Shown here: piece after piece, positions 27,112 through 36,870 of the stretch
Layout of the letters: every line of letters begins with the position of its first letter
Numbering within the stretch: position 1 is the first letter of the stretch
NCBI GenBank assembly: GCA_018970175.1
Contig: JAGWWV010000006.1
Location: 1 to 64,000 of the forward strand
Length of the DNA: 64,000 nucleotides
Origin: Acidobacteriota bacterium
GTDB taxonomy: Bacteria > Actinomycetota > Acidimicrobiia > Acidimicrobiales > Ilumatobacteraceae
Direction of reading: 5' to 3'
Position numbers and translations under genes: made by a program
Notes under the pieces: model-generated
Told to the model about the DNA's origin: nothing
Seen by the model: the letters and a program-made list of their open reading frames with translations, nothing else
Database searches by the model: none

Positions 27112-29754
27112 ATGGGATCCAAAACCGTCCGAGTCCGCTGCATTCTCTTTCTCTGTGGCCTCTCGACTTCAACCGTCACCGTTGTGGCGGTCGGTGCCTC
27201 GCCCGCGCAGGCCGCACCGTTCACGTACACCGCCGTGTCAACGGGCTACCACCGCGCATGTGCCGTCACCACGACCGGCGTCGGTCTGTGCTGGGGTTGG
27301 AACTACTCGGGCAGCCTCGGAACCAACGACCGCTCGGCCACGGTGTACGCACCTTCGATTGTTCCGTTGCCCGCAGGCGAAAGGTTCCGCAGCATCGAGG
27401 CCGGTTCGTACTTCACTTCCTGTGGTCTCACCGAATCGGGTCGCGTCTACTGCTGGGGTGAAAGCGGAGGCGGGTGGATGGCACTTCCCGCCGGTGTGGT
27501 CGTCAATCAGTTGAGCGTCGGCTGGTCTCAGGTGTGTGCACTCACGACGGATGCCCGACTCTTTTGTACCGGCGACTGGCTGTCGGGCGAACTCGGCACC
27601 GGAGACCAGGAATACACGCACCTTCCCGTTCAGATCACACTCCCCGACTCGGCGACACCCGCCTACGTCTCGGCGGGGATGGGATTCACGTGTGTCGTCA
27701 GCACCATCGGCACGGCGTACTGCACGGGCGGCAACGGCGCGGGACAACTCGGCAATGGTCTCACTTCGTCGACGAAGGTGTTCGTCCGTGTCGCTCTTCC
27801 GGCCGACGTCAGGCTGGCCTCGATCAGCGGTGGCCTAGGGCGTACGTGCGGTCTCGACACCACGGGCGGCGGCTGGTGTTGGGGACGCAACTATGGCGGC
27901 GCATTCGGTGATGGAACGTACGACAACAGTGCGACTCCGCGAGCCGTTGCGCTCGATGCGGGTATCCGACTCACCGACATCCGCACGGGTTGGTACCACA
28001 CGTGTGGCATCACCACCGCTGGTGTCGTGCTGTGCTGGGGCGAAAACACCGGCGGTGCTCTCGGCTGGGGCCAGACGTACGGCGGCAAGACCATCCGCAC
28101 CGCGGCGCTGCCCGCCGGAGTGTCCGCCACGAACCTCACCATCGGATTGTCCGGCACCTGCATCACGTCCGCCGACAACCGCGTCTTGTGCTGGGGCTCC
28201 AACCTGTTCGGCAGCGGCGGCGTCGGAACCGCAGCACCGGTCTACACACCGACCGAAATACTTCGCGTCGGCACACCCGACCCCGCAATTCCCGCGGTCT
28301 CGTCAGGCTCCACGCACGCGGTCGACATCACGGGAACGTTCGTACCGAACGGCGCCGCGTCGACGGTGGTACTCCTCGTCGCCGAGACGCCCGACTTCGG
28401 CTCGCCCCGCGTGGTTCCCGTCACGGTGCCACGCTCACGTCAGGCCGAGCTCAGCCAAGTCTTCGCGCCCGTCACTTATGCAACCCGCATCCCCGGACTT
28501 CGCCCGGCGACCACGTACTTCGTGAAGACCCGCGCCACGAACATCTTCGGTGCCGGGGAATCGGACGCGACGACATTCACCACTCTCGGTGGGCCGCCCA
28601 TCGTCGCAACGTCATCCATCGCGCAAGTCGGCGGTGACTCGGCAAGAGTCGAAACGTCGGTCGATGGCAATCTTCTTGCGACGAATGTCGAGGTGGTGTA
28701 CTCGACCGATCCGAAACTCACCACCGACACCGTGGTGACACCGCTCGGTTCGGCAACCGGAAGCGCACATCTGTCCGCAACGCTTTCTGCACTCGCACCG
28801 CGCACCACGTACTGGGCGAGAGTGCGCGCCTCGAACGAAGTCGGAACCACCACAGGCGAGATCATCTCTTTCACCACGCTCGGCGACAAACCCACCATCC
28901 TCTCCGTCACTGCAAAGGGCGGGCGGCGTGCCGCCGGCGTTGTTGTGGGGGTCGATACGGGATTGCTCGTCGCGAACGTCACCGTCGCGCACCGCAAGCA
29001 CGGATCCGATGCAGGGTGGACCATTCAAAGTCGCGAGGTCGGTCCGTCATCGAACGCGACGGTGTCATTCGACTTGTCAAACCTCGACCCGGCAACCCCT
29101 TACGACGTCAAGGTGGCGGTCACCAACGCCGTTGGCATGGGTGAGCGCAGCGACATCTCCTTCACGACCATGGGTGGCGCTCCGGTGGTCGCCGCCCTCC
29201 AGTCCCACGACATCGGCGACACCACGGTGACGGTGCGTGCCCAAGTCGACCCGAACGACTTCGCCACTCGGGTCACTCTCCAGGTCGACACCGACGAGTC
29301 GTTCTCCAACCACGACGAATGGTTTGCCGGCACCGTTGCTCCGGGTGCGCAGTCGAAAGTCTCCCTCGACATCAGTGATCTCCTCGATTCGACCACGTAC
29401 TACGCGCGCCTCGTTGCCGTGAACGCTCGCGGCACCACCACGGGCGGATCAATCAGCTTCACCACCACAACCCCTGTCGGCAAGCTCTTGAAGCGTCGCG
29501 CCGAGCCTGTTGCGCCGGTTCCCGTCGTCGTGCCGACCCCACCCGCCGTGCAGCTCGATTCACCGGTGACCATCGGTGAAACATCGGTAGAGGTGACTCG
29601 ACCCGAATCGGCTGCCGCAGTCACGATCGGTGTGGTGGCGAAGACCTCCACCCCGCCGGTCACTGCATCGAGGAAGCGCGCAACGATCAAACCGAAGCCG
29701 AAGCCGCGGCAGTCGAACGTTTCGACACGATCGACGGCCCGCTCGGCCCAGTAG
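27112..29754 (+). CDS. Secreted/surface protein with RCC1-type repeats and fibronectin-III-like repeats
   Basis: Signal peptide then repeated CALTTxGxxxCWGxNxxGxLG motifs, then repeats ending YxxKVRATNxxGxGxSDxxTFTTLGGPP. Confidence 0.85.
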   Translation: MGSKTVRVRCILFLCGLSTSTVTVVAVGASPAQAAPFTYTAVSTGYHRACAVTTTGVGLCWGWNYSGSLGTNDRSATVYAPSIVPLPAGERFRSIEAGSYFTSCGLTESGRVYCWGESGGGWMALPAGVVVNQLSVGWSQVCALTTDARLFCTGDWLSGELGTGDQEYTHLPVQITLPDSATPAYVSAGMGFTCVVSTIGTAYCTGGNGAGQLGNGLTSSTKVFVRVALPADVRLASISGGLGRTCGLDTTGGGWCWGRNYGGAFGDGTYDNSATPRAVALDAGIRLTDIRTGWYHTCGITTAGVVLCWGENTGGALGWGQTYGGKTIRTAALPAGVSATNLTIGLSGTCITSADNRVLCWGSNLFGSGGVGTAAPVYTPTEILRVGTPDPAIPAVSSGSTHAVDITGTFVPNGAASTVVLLVAETPDFGSPRVVPVTVPRSRQAELSQVFAPVTYATRIPGLRPATTYFVKTRATNIFGAGESDATTFTTLGGPPIVATSSIAQVGGDSARVETSVDGNLLATNVEVVYSTDPKLTTDTVVTPLGSATGSAHLSATLSALAPRTTYWARVRASNEVGTTTGEIISFTTLGDKPTILSVTAKGGRRAAGVVVGVDTGLLVANVTVAHRKHGSDAGWTIQSREVGPSSNATVSFDLSNLDPATPYDVKVAVTNAVGMGERSDISFTTMGGAPVVAALQSHDIGDTTVTVRAQVDPNDFATRVTLQVDTDESFSNHDEWFAGTVAPGAQSKVSLDISDLLDSTTYYARLVAVNARGTTTGGSISFTTTTPVGKLLKRRAEPVAPVPVVVPTPPAVQLDSPVTIGETSVEVTRPESAAAVTIGVVAKTSTPPVTASRKRATIKPKPKPRQSNVSTRSTARSAQ

Positions 29755-29755
29755 C

Positions 29756-30514
29756 TCAGACGCCGAAGTCAGTGACGAATGCGTCGAGAACGGCGCGATC
29801 GCCGAACACCTTGGCGCCGGCGTCGACGGCCTCGTCGACCGAGATTCGTCGCCACAACGCGAGAAGCAGCAGCTGTGACGGCCCGTTGAAGGCGACGTCA
29901 CCCTTGCCGTGCTCGCGGGCAACGCGCACCGAACCACCTCCCGGGCCGAGCATCCATTCGCCGTCGGTGTCGCTGCAGTGCAGGTGCACCGTGTTGGCCA
30001 ACGTCACCTTCTCGCCGAACCACGGAAGAAACACCCCGAACTTCTCGTCGATACCGTCGGCGCACACCACTTCGTCGGTCTGCGACAGCGCGCCACTAGC
30101 AATCTCGGCGTCGAAGCGGTGCACGAGTATTTCGTGGGCCATACGGCGCTTCACCCACGCCGCGGGCTGGGTTCCGATGAACGTCCATGCGGGCGAATCG
30201 TCGGCCGTTGCCTCGAGAAGACGTTCGAGCCGCGTGGCACCCGCGGTGAACAACTCGACGAGGCCGTCGTCGGACGTGGGTCGTTCGGTGCGCGGCAGGT
30301 CCTTGGGGCTGGCGGCACCGGTTGTCAACATGCCGTGGAACATCGCCTGCACCTTGCACATGTGGAACACCAAGTCGGCGACGTTCCAACCCGGACACGC
30401 CGCAACCTCGGCGGTCCAACCCGCGTCACGCGCGGCGGCAATGAATCGCGCGTTTTCGTCGGACAGCACGTGCAGGTGATTGCGACCGCGCAGGTCGAGA
30501 TACGACGTCGTCAT
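29756..30514 (-). CDS. Maleylpyruvate isomerase family mycothiol-dependent enzyme (TIGR03083-like)
   Basis: GWTAEVAACPGWNVADLVFHMCKVQAMFHGML; RRMAHEILVHRFDAE. Confidence 0.85.
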   Translation of the reverse strand: MTTSYLDLRGRNHLHVLSDENARFIAAARDAGWTAEVAACPGWNVADLVFHMCKVQAMFHGMLTTGAASPKDLPRTERPTSDDGLVELFTAGATRLERLLEATADDSPAWTFIGTQPAAWVKRRMAHEILVHRFDAEIASGALSQTDEVVCADGIDEKFGVFLPWFGEKVTLANTVHLHCSDTDGEWMLGPGGGSVRVAREHGKGDVAFNGPSQLLLLALWRRISVDEAVDAGAKVFGDRAVLDAFVTDFGV

Positions 30515-30519
30515 CGGCC

Positions 30520-31431
30520 CTACTTCAACAGGGTCGACAGCTCGCGCCACTCGGCTGTGGGCAGGGCCTTGCCGTCGTGCATCAGAACCTGGACGCACAC
30601 GTGGTCGGCACCGGCGTCGTGGTGCTGCTTGATGCGGGCCGCGATCTTGTCGAGGGTTCCCCAACACACGATTTCGTCGACGAGCCTGTCGGACTGGTCC
30701 TTGATTTCATCGGCCGAAAAACCGAGACGCATGAGGTTGTTGGCGTAGTTCGGCAGACGCGTGTACACCGACATGTTCTTGCGCGCCGTCTCGCGTGCCT
30801 TGTCGGCATCGGTCTCGAAGATCACCATCTGTTCGGGCGCAAGAAGCTTGTCGGGTCCGAGAATCGCCCGTGCTTCCGCGGTGTGCTCGGGTGTCGTGAA
30901 GTACGGGTGGGCACCCGACGTGCGGTCGCGCGACAGCTCGAGCATCTTCGGACCGAGCGCTGCGAGCACGCGGTACATCGGCCCGCTCGGCGGCACCGCG
31001 AAGTACGGGACGCCGTCCATGTTGTCGAGGTATTCGACCATCGTCGAGTACGGCTTTTCGTAGGACGACTTGTGCAGCTTCGTCACCATGTGCCCGTGGC
31101 TCACACCCATGCCGAGCACGAATCGCTCAGGGAACGCCTCGGACAGCGCCTTCCAGCCGGCCTGCATCGCCATCGCCGTGCGTGCGGCGATACTCGCGAT
31201 ACCCGTCGCAGCCTTCAGCTTCGACGTCGACGACAGAATCAACGTCGCGTTCACGAAAGCCTCGCGACCGACGGTTTCGGGGTACCAGTAGGTACCGAAT
31301 CCGAGACCCTCGATTTCCTGAAGCACGTCGCGCACCTGCGACCCGGGAACACCGTCGAGCGAGCCGCTCCACAGGCCGATGCGGCCGAGATCTGGTTTCG
31401 GGTGGGACTGCGGGGACTTGTCGTCGGTCAT
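30520..31431 (-). CDS. LLM-class F420-dependent oxidoreductase (TIGR03620-like)
   Basis: GRIGLWSGSLDGVPGSQVRDVLQEIEGLGFGTYWYPE; FVLGMGVSHGHMV. Confidence 0.88.
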   Translation of the reverse strand: MTDDKSPQSHPKPDLGRIGLWSGSLDGVPGSQVRDVLQEIEGLGFGTYWYPETVGREAFVNATLILSSTSKLKAATGIASIAARTAMAMQAGWKALSEAFPERFVLGMGVSHGHMVTKLHKSSYEKPYSTMVEYLDNMDGVPYFAVPPSGPMYRVLAALGPKMLELSRDRTSGAHPYFTTPEHTAEARAILGPDKLLAPEQMVIFETDADKARETARKNMSVYTRLPNYANNLMRLGFSADEIKDQSDRLVDEIVCWGTLDKIAARIKQHHDAGADHVCVQVLMHDGKALPTAEWRELSTLLK

Positions 31432-32237
31432 GAACCGACGTTAGTTCCTTGCAACCAGAGGTCGATGAGTCGACGGGCAATGGAGATGCCGGGCGGAATC
31501 ATCGGGATCTCGTCGCGACGGAACCACTGCGCATCCGCAATTTCGACCGGATCGCACACAATGTCGCCGTGAAGCCAGTCCGCGCGGAAGCCCAACATGA
31601 GCGAATGGGGAAACGGCCACGGTTGGCTGCGCACATAGCGGACGTTACCCACGGTGACGCCGACCTCTTCCATGGTCTCGCGAACCACCGCCTCTTCCAG
31701 AGTCTCGCCCGGCTCGACGAATCCGGCGAGGCACGAGTACATCGGTTGTTTCCACTGGACACCACGCGCCAGCAGCGCTTCTTCGGCGTCGCCTTCACCG
31801 CGCGTCACCAATGTGATGATCGCCGGTGCGAGACGCGGGAACGCCATCAGCCCGCATGCCGCGCAACGCATCGCACGCTCGCCGTCGAGTCGCTGCGTCG
31901 GCTGACCGCACCGGCCGCAGAACTTGTGGGTGCGCGCCCACTCGACGAGTTGCACCGCACGACCGGCGGCGAGCCAGTCGTTTTCGTGACTACGGCCGTG
32001 GAACGAAAAGAGGTCGATCGATGCGCCGTCGGCGGGGTCGAGACCGTGCGGAACATCGACGGCCCACACCGCGACGTCGCCCATCATCCCGATGAAGTGG
32101 ATGTGCCAGTCGCTCGCCGCGGGTTCCTCGGCTTCCCATACGTTGCTGCCAACGACGTGGAAATAGCGATTCCGGCGCGCGTGTGCCGCCGGCTTGATCG
32201 ACGGAACAAGACGCGGAACTTCTGCGTGTCGGCTCAT
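31428..32237 (-). CDS. nudC: NAD(+) diphosphatase (Nudix), NudC-like
   Basis: HKFCGRCGQPTQRLDGERAMRCAACG zinc ribbon; Nudix GFVEPGETLEEAVVRETMEEVGV. Confidence 0.92.
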   Translation of the reverse strand: MSRHAEVPRLVPSIKPAAHARRNRYFHVVGSNVWEAEEPAASDWHIHFIGMMGDVAVWAVDVPHGLDPADGASIDLFSFHGRSHENDWLAAGRAVQLVEWARTHKFCGRCGQPTQRLDGERAMRCAACGLMAFPRLAPAIITLVTRGEGDAEEALLARGVQWKQPMYSCLAGFVEPGETLEEAVVRETMEEVGVTVGNVRYVRSQPWPFPHSLMLGFRADWLHGDIVCDPVEIADAQWFRRDEIPMIPPGISIARRLIDLWLQGTNVGS

Positions 32238-32270
32238 ACGCCGTCCACGGTACCTGCATAGGATGACCGT

Positions 32271-33458
32271 ATGAGCAGCAGAGAAGACGTCGTCATCGTC
32301 GACGCAGTACGCACCCCCATCGGCCGCCGCGGCGGCGGACTGTCCAGCATGCACCCCGCCGACCTCCTCGGTGTCGCACAGAAAGCGATCGTCGAGCGTT
32401 CGGGCATCGACCCGTCGGCAATCGAGCAGGTGGTCGGAGGCTGCGTCAGCCAAGTCGGCGAGCAGAGCTTCAACATCACCCGCACCTCGTGGCTTGCAGC
32501 GGGCCTTCCGCTTTCCACCGCCGCAACAACGGTCGACACGCAGTGCGGTTCGTCGCAGCAGGCCACAAACCTCGCCACGTCACTCGTCGCGAGCGGTGTC
32601 GTCGACGTGTCCATTGCATGCGGCGTCGAAGTGATGAGTCGCATTCCCATCGGAATCAACTCGTCGAAGAAGCTCGGCCTCGGTGTCCCGATTCCGAAGG
32701 CGTACTTCGGACAGTACGAGGCAACGTCGCAGTTCGAGGGCGCCGAGCGCATCGCCGACAAGTTCGGCATCACTCGCGACGACACCGACGCGTTCGGTTT
32801 CCAAAGCCAGCAGCGCGCCGCGCGCGCGTGGGACGAAGACCGCTTCGCGGGCCAATGGGTCGAAGTCACCGCACCCGACCTGAACGAGGAAGGCAAGCCT
32901 TCCGGAACCTTCCACAAGGTGAACCGCGACGAAGGTATGCGTGACACGACACGCGAGGCGTTGGCCGGCCTGAAACCGGTGGCGCGCGAAAACGGCGTGC
33001 ACACCGCGGGCAACTCGTCGCAGATCTCCGACGGAGCCGCCGCGGTTCTGATGATGACTGCGTCGCGCGCGCAGGCGCTCGGCCTGAAGGCACGCGCCCG
33101 CATCGTCGACACGTGCCTCGTCGGTGTCGACCCCGTTCTCATGCTCGAAGGACCCATCGACGCGACCAAACGTCTCCTTGCCCGCAATGGTCTCACCATC
33201 GACCAAATCGACAACTTCGAAATCAACGAAGCGTTCGCATCGGTCGTCCTCGCGTGGGCCAAGGCGACGGGTGCCAATCCGGAAGTCACCAATCCGAACG
33301 GCGGTGCGATCGCACTCGGCCATCCGCTCGGAGCAACCGGCGCGTTCCTCATGACGAAGTCACTGTACGAACTCGAGCGCACGGGTGGCCGTTACGGCAT
33401 CATCTCGATGTGCTGCGGCGGTGGCCTCGGTACGGGAACGCTCATCGAACGAATCTGA
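32271..33458 (+). CDS. Thiolase family / acetyl-CoA C-acyltransferase
   Basis: VVIVDAVRTPIGRRGGGLSSMHPADLLG; QCGSSQQATNLA; GGAIALGHPLGATGAFLM; CCGGGLGTGTLIE. Confidence 0.93.
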   Translation: MSSREDVVIVDAVRTPIGRRGGGLSSMHPADLLGVAQKAIVERSGIDPSAIEQVVGGCVSQVGEQSFNITRTSWLAAGLPLSTAATTVDTQCGSSQQATNLATSLVASGVVDVSIACGVEVMSRIPIGINSSKKLGLGVPIPKAYFGQYEATSQFEGAERIADKFGITRDDTDAFGFQSQQRAARAWDEDRFAGQWVEVTAPDLNEEGKPSGTFHKVNRDEGMRDTTREALAGLKPVARENGVHTAGNSSQISDGAAAVLMMTASRAQALGLKARARIVDTCLVGVDPVLMLEGPIDATKRLLARNGLTIDQIDNFEINEAFASVVLAWAKATGANPEVTNPNGGAIALGHPLGATGAFLMTKSLYELERTGGRYGIISMCCGGGLGTGTLIERI

Positions 33459-33469
33459 GACACCGACCG

Positions 33470-33967
33470 GTGATCGCAACGGCACTGTGTGCCGTCGTCG
33501 CGCTCGCGGTTTCGTGCTCTGGTGCCACGAATACCAGCGAATCCGAAACGACGACCTCCGCCAACACGGGGGTCGTCGTTTCCGTTTCCGACGGCGACAC
33601 GTTCACGGTCGAGGTGGGTGGCGCGAAAGAGAAGGTGCGCCTCATCGGAGTCGACACGCCCGAAACCAAGCACCCGACGAAGGGCGTGCAGTGCTGGGGC
33701 CCCGAAGCCTCGGATTTCACGGCGAGCGTGCTGACGAAAGGAACGCGGGTACGACTCGTCCGTGACATCGAGGCACGCGATAGGTACGGACGTCTTCTCG
33801 CCTACGTGTACCTCGCCGACACGAATGTCTTTTTCAACCTGGAACTCGTTCGCCTCGGTTTCGCCCGTCCCTACCCGTTCGAGCCGAACACGACGCACGA
33901 GTCCGACTTTGCTGCGGCAGCGTGGGAGGCGCGGGACGCCGACCGGGGACTGTGGGGTGCGTGCTGA
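33470..33967 (+). CDS. Thermonuclease (SNase-like) family lipoprotein
   Basis: Lipobox-like LAVSC; SVSDGDTFTVEVGG, VRLIGVDTPETKHP, RDRYGRLLAYVYL. Confidence 0.87.
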   Translation: MIATALCAVVALAVSCSGATNTSESETTTSANTGVVVSVSDGDTFTVEVGGAKEKVRLIGVDTPETKHPTKGVQCWGPEASDFTASVLTKGTRVRLVRDIEARDRYGRLLAYVYLADTNVFFNLELVRLGFARPYPFEPNTTHESDFAAAAWEARDADRGLWGAC

Positions 33968-33986
33968 CACGACTAGTTTGTGGTCG

Positions 33987-34838
33987 ATGACGCAGCACAC
34001 CCACGACGCAGGCCTGCTCGAGGCCATGGGTCTGTCACGCGACGCGCGCGCCGTCATTCTCTCGTGTGACGACCTCGGCTCGTGTCACGCGGCAAACATC
34101 GGCGTGTACGACGCATTGCGCAAGGGGGTTGCGACGTGCGCATCGCTGATGGTCCCCGCACCCTGGGCGCGCCATGCCGCCAACATGTACCGCGGCGAAG
34201 ACATCGGCGTGCACCTCACGTTGAATGCCGAACACGACAACCTGCGTTGGGGGCCCATCACCCACGCACCGTCGCTCCTCTCGGGCGATGGTGGCTTTCC
34301 CAGCAGCATCGAAGACCTGTGGGACCATGCCGACATCGCCGAAGTGCGTCGCGAGTGCCGTGCCCAGATCGAACGCGCCATCGCGTGGGGAATCGATGTC
34401 ACGCATCTTGCACCGCACCTCACGGCAATCACGCTGCGACCCGAATTCTTCGACGTCTATCTCGACCTCGCCGTCGAGTTCCGGTTGCCGATCAGGCTCC
34501 CCTCGACGATCGACGAACGCGACGCCGGATTCCCCTTCCGGAAACTGGCCCACGACGAGGGCGTCGTCTTCCCCGATTACTTCAACCACGACTGGCGCGC
34601 GGGCAGTCGCGAACGGGTGTTGGGCGACCTTGCCGGCCTGCAGCCGGGAATCACCGAAATCCACGTGCAACCCGCGATCGACACCGCCGAGGTGCGCGCG
34701 CTCGGCGACGTGTCCCTCGGCTGGATCGAAGACCACAACTTCGTCGTGAACGACCCGACGCTTCGCGAGGCGATCGAACAATCAGGCGCGGTGATGGTGG
34801 GGTACCGACGCGTCAGAGACGCGATGCGATCGCGCTGA
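33987..34838 (+). CDS. ChbG/HpnK (YdjC-like) family deacetylase
   Basis: AVILSCDDLGSCHAANIGVYDALRKGVATCASLMVPAPW; DIGVHLTLNAEHD. Confidence 0.85.
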   Translation: MTQHTHDAGLLEAMGLSRDARAVILSCDDLGSCHAANIGVYDALRKGVATCASLMVPAPWARHAANMYRGEDIGVHLTLNAEHDNLRWGPITHAPSLLSGDGGFPSSIEDLWDHADIAEVRRECRAQIERAIAWGIDVTHLAPHLTAITLRPEFFDVYLDLAVEFRLPIRLPSTIDERDAGFPFRKLAHDEGVVFPDYFNHDWRAGSRERVLGDLAGLQPGITEIHVQPAIDTAEVRALGDVSLGWIEDHNFVVNDPTLREAIEQSGAVMVGYRRVRDAMRSR

Positions 34839-35076
34839 GTCCGCGATCGATTTCACCGCTCGCGAGTGCGCGCAACAGAACCCCGGTGTGACCGGTCGCC
34901 TTCAGTTTCCCGCGCATGTAGGCGACGTTGGCGCCGAGTTCGAGATCACCCGCCGCGATCGACACCACGACCGCAGCGTCGTCGGAGCCTTCGACGACTT
35001 CTTCCTTCTTGCCCTTCGCGACGCGGTACTGGATGCTCGACTGTGGTGCCTCTGATGCCTGTGGTGTCATGGTCAT
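34813..35076 (-). CDS. Small SCP-2-like sterol-transfer domain protein
   Basis: DDAAVVVSIAAGDLELGANVAYMRGKLKATGHTGVLLRALASGE. Confidence 0.65.
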   Translation of the reverse strand: MTMTPQASEAPQSSIQYRVAKGKKEEVVEGSDDAAVVVSIAAGDLELGANVAYMRGKLKATGHTGVLLRALASGEIDRGLSAIASRL

Positions 35077-35079
35077 CGC

Positions 35080-36021
35080 CTACGGCAGCCGCTCGAGAGG
35101 GGTGAGATCGACCACGGGACTCCCACCGCGCACCCCTGCGAACAGGTCGTCTTCGAATGTCCCCGGCTGTGGTCCCTCGACGATGCTGCGCGCAAGCACC
35201 CAGTCTTCCCACGGGTACACCTCGGCCAGCTGTTCGTCGGACAGGCCGAACCAAAAAGGCTCGTCGGGGTCGATCTGGGTCTCGTGGGCACGCAGCGCAC
35301 CCGACCGGGCGTACATGTAGTTGCCGACGTCGAGGCGTGTGGTGATGCGCCAATCTTGGTTGGCGCGGGCGAGCCATTTGTCGTCGAAGGGTGATTCACC
35401 GCGATGCTTCAACATTCCCTCGTGCAATGCCATCAGTCGCATCCGCGACCAGAGCGTGTAGTACATCTTCGCCGGTTGCCACACGGGTCCGGCGTCGGGA
35501 TACCACGTCGGATCGCCGGCGCGCTGAAAGGCCGCGATCGAGATGTCGTGGACCTTCAGGTGGTCGGGGTGCGGGTAGCTCGATTGATCGTCGTTGTAGG
35601 TGATGATGACCTGCGGACGCTCGGTGCGGATGATGCGAACGAGACGTTCGGTCGCGGCATCGAGGGGTGCCATGTGAAAGCACTCGGGATGGTTGTTCGA
35701 GTCGGCTCCCTGCATCCCCGAGTCGCGGTAACCGAGCATGTGAACGGTGCTGAAACCGATCACCTCGGCCGACCGGGCGAGCTCGACCGGACGCAATTCG
35801 GCGAGGAGCGCCTTTTCCGCCTCGCCCTCGAGACCGTGGAACGGTTGACCCGGTTCCTTCAGGCGCGGGTTGTTGACGTCGCCTTCTTCCCCGCCCGTGC
35901 AACAGACGAGCACGGTGCGCACGCCTTCGGCGCCGTACTTGGCCAGGGTCGGAGCGCCCTTCGACGCTTCGTCATCGGGATGTGCGTGCACCGTGAGAAG
36001 ACACAGTTGCTCGCCGTCCAT
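35080..36021 (-). CDS. mca: Mycothiol conjugate amidase Mca (PIG-L family)
   Basis: LTVHAHPDDEASKGAPTLAKYGAEGVRTVLVCCTGGEEGD; GYRDSGMQG; SSYPHPDHLKVHDIS. Confidence 0.92.
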   Translation of the reverse strand: MDGEQLCLLTVHAHPDDEASKGAPTLAKYGAEGVRTVLVCCTGGEEGDVNNPRLKEPGQPFHGLEGEAEKALLAELRPVELARSAEVIGFSTVHMLGYRDSGMQGADSNNHPECFHMAPLDAATERLVRIIRTERPQVIITYNDDQSSYPHPDHLKVHDISIAAFQRAGDPTWYPDAGPVWQPAKMYYTLWSRMRLMALHEGMLKHRGESPFDDKWLARANQDWRITTRLDVGNYMYARSGALRAHETQIDPDEPFWFGLSDEQLAEVYPWEDWVLARSIVEGPQPGTFEDDLFAGVRGGSPVVDLTPLERLP

Positions 36022-36060
36022 GGCGTGTCAGGCTACTGGCGGGTCCCATAGGCTCGGCGT

Positions 36061-36723
36061 ATGCGTGGTCGTCGTCCGGTCGTGTTCGCTTTCCCCTGCA
36101 CAGCACTGATCATGTGCGTGGCACTGCTCACGGCGTGCAGTACCGACGACGGCCGCGAGATGCAGGCCCCCACCGACGCCCAGATCGCGTCGTCACTCAC
36201 CACCACGACACTCGCCCCCGAGACGACGCTCGCCGTTCTCGATGGCGGTGAGTCCGCGACTCTCGACACGACGGTCGACGATGGTTCGTCCGCCGCCCTC
36301 ACCCTCACCGCCCCGTGGGCCGATGGCGAAACGATTCCCGACCAATACCGGTGCGTCGGGCCCGAGGCGTCACCGGAAATCTCGTGGACGGGCGTTCCCG
36401 ACGGCACCAAGTCCCTCGCCCTCGTTCTCATCGACGAGGATGCACCCGATTTCACCCATTGGGTGGTGGCGAACATCGACCCGTCGACTACGGCTCTCCT
36501 CGCGGGAAGCGTCGACCCGAACGCCGTCCAGGCCAAGAACTCGGCCGGAACGATTGGCTACAGCGGCCCCTGCCCGCCCGAGGGCGAGACACATGCGTTC
36601 TCGCTTTCCCTCTACGCCCTCGACCAGGTTCTCGAGGTGCAAAACGGCGACGACGGTGCGGCGATGCAGGACGCCATCTACGCCGCAGCCATCGAAGCAG
36701 CGGCCGTCACCTTCACAGCCTGA
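36061..36723 (+). CDS. YbhB/YbcL (PEBP / Raf kinase inhibitor-like) lipoprotein
   Basis: LLTACSTDDG lipobox; PEISWTGVPDGTKSLALVLIDEDAPDFTHWVVANI. Confidence 0.9.
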   Translation: MRGRRPVVFAFPCTALIMCVALLTACSTDDGREMQAPTDAQIASSLTTTTLAPETTLAVLDGGESATLDTTVDDGSSAALTLTAPWADGETIPDQYRCVGPEASPEISWTGVPDGTKSLALVLIDEDAPDFTHWVVANIDPSTTALLAGSVDPNAVQAKNSAGTIGYSGPCPPEGETHAFSLSLYALDQVLEVQNGDDGAAMQDAIYAAAIEAAAVTFTA

Positions 36724-36870
36724 GTCATCGGTTCCCGAATCCGCGGTGCCGGCCGGATCGGGTGCAAAACTTGGGGAATCGACCGCGTTCTCGCTTCCCT
36801 ACCCGTCGCCGTCTGCGAGACCGACCCCGACGGCCGACTCCTCGCGGTCAACGATGCGTTTCGTGCACTC

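Noticed and set aside
27250-29470. Tandem repeats inside the RCC1/FN3 gene as a CRISPR or DNA repeat array
   Set aside because: Repetition is at the protein level with divergent codons; no spacer structure
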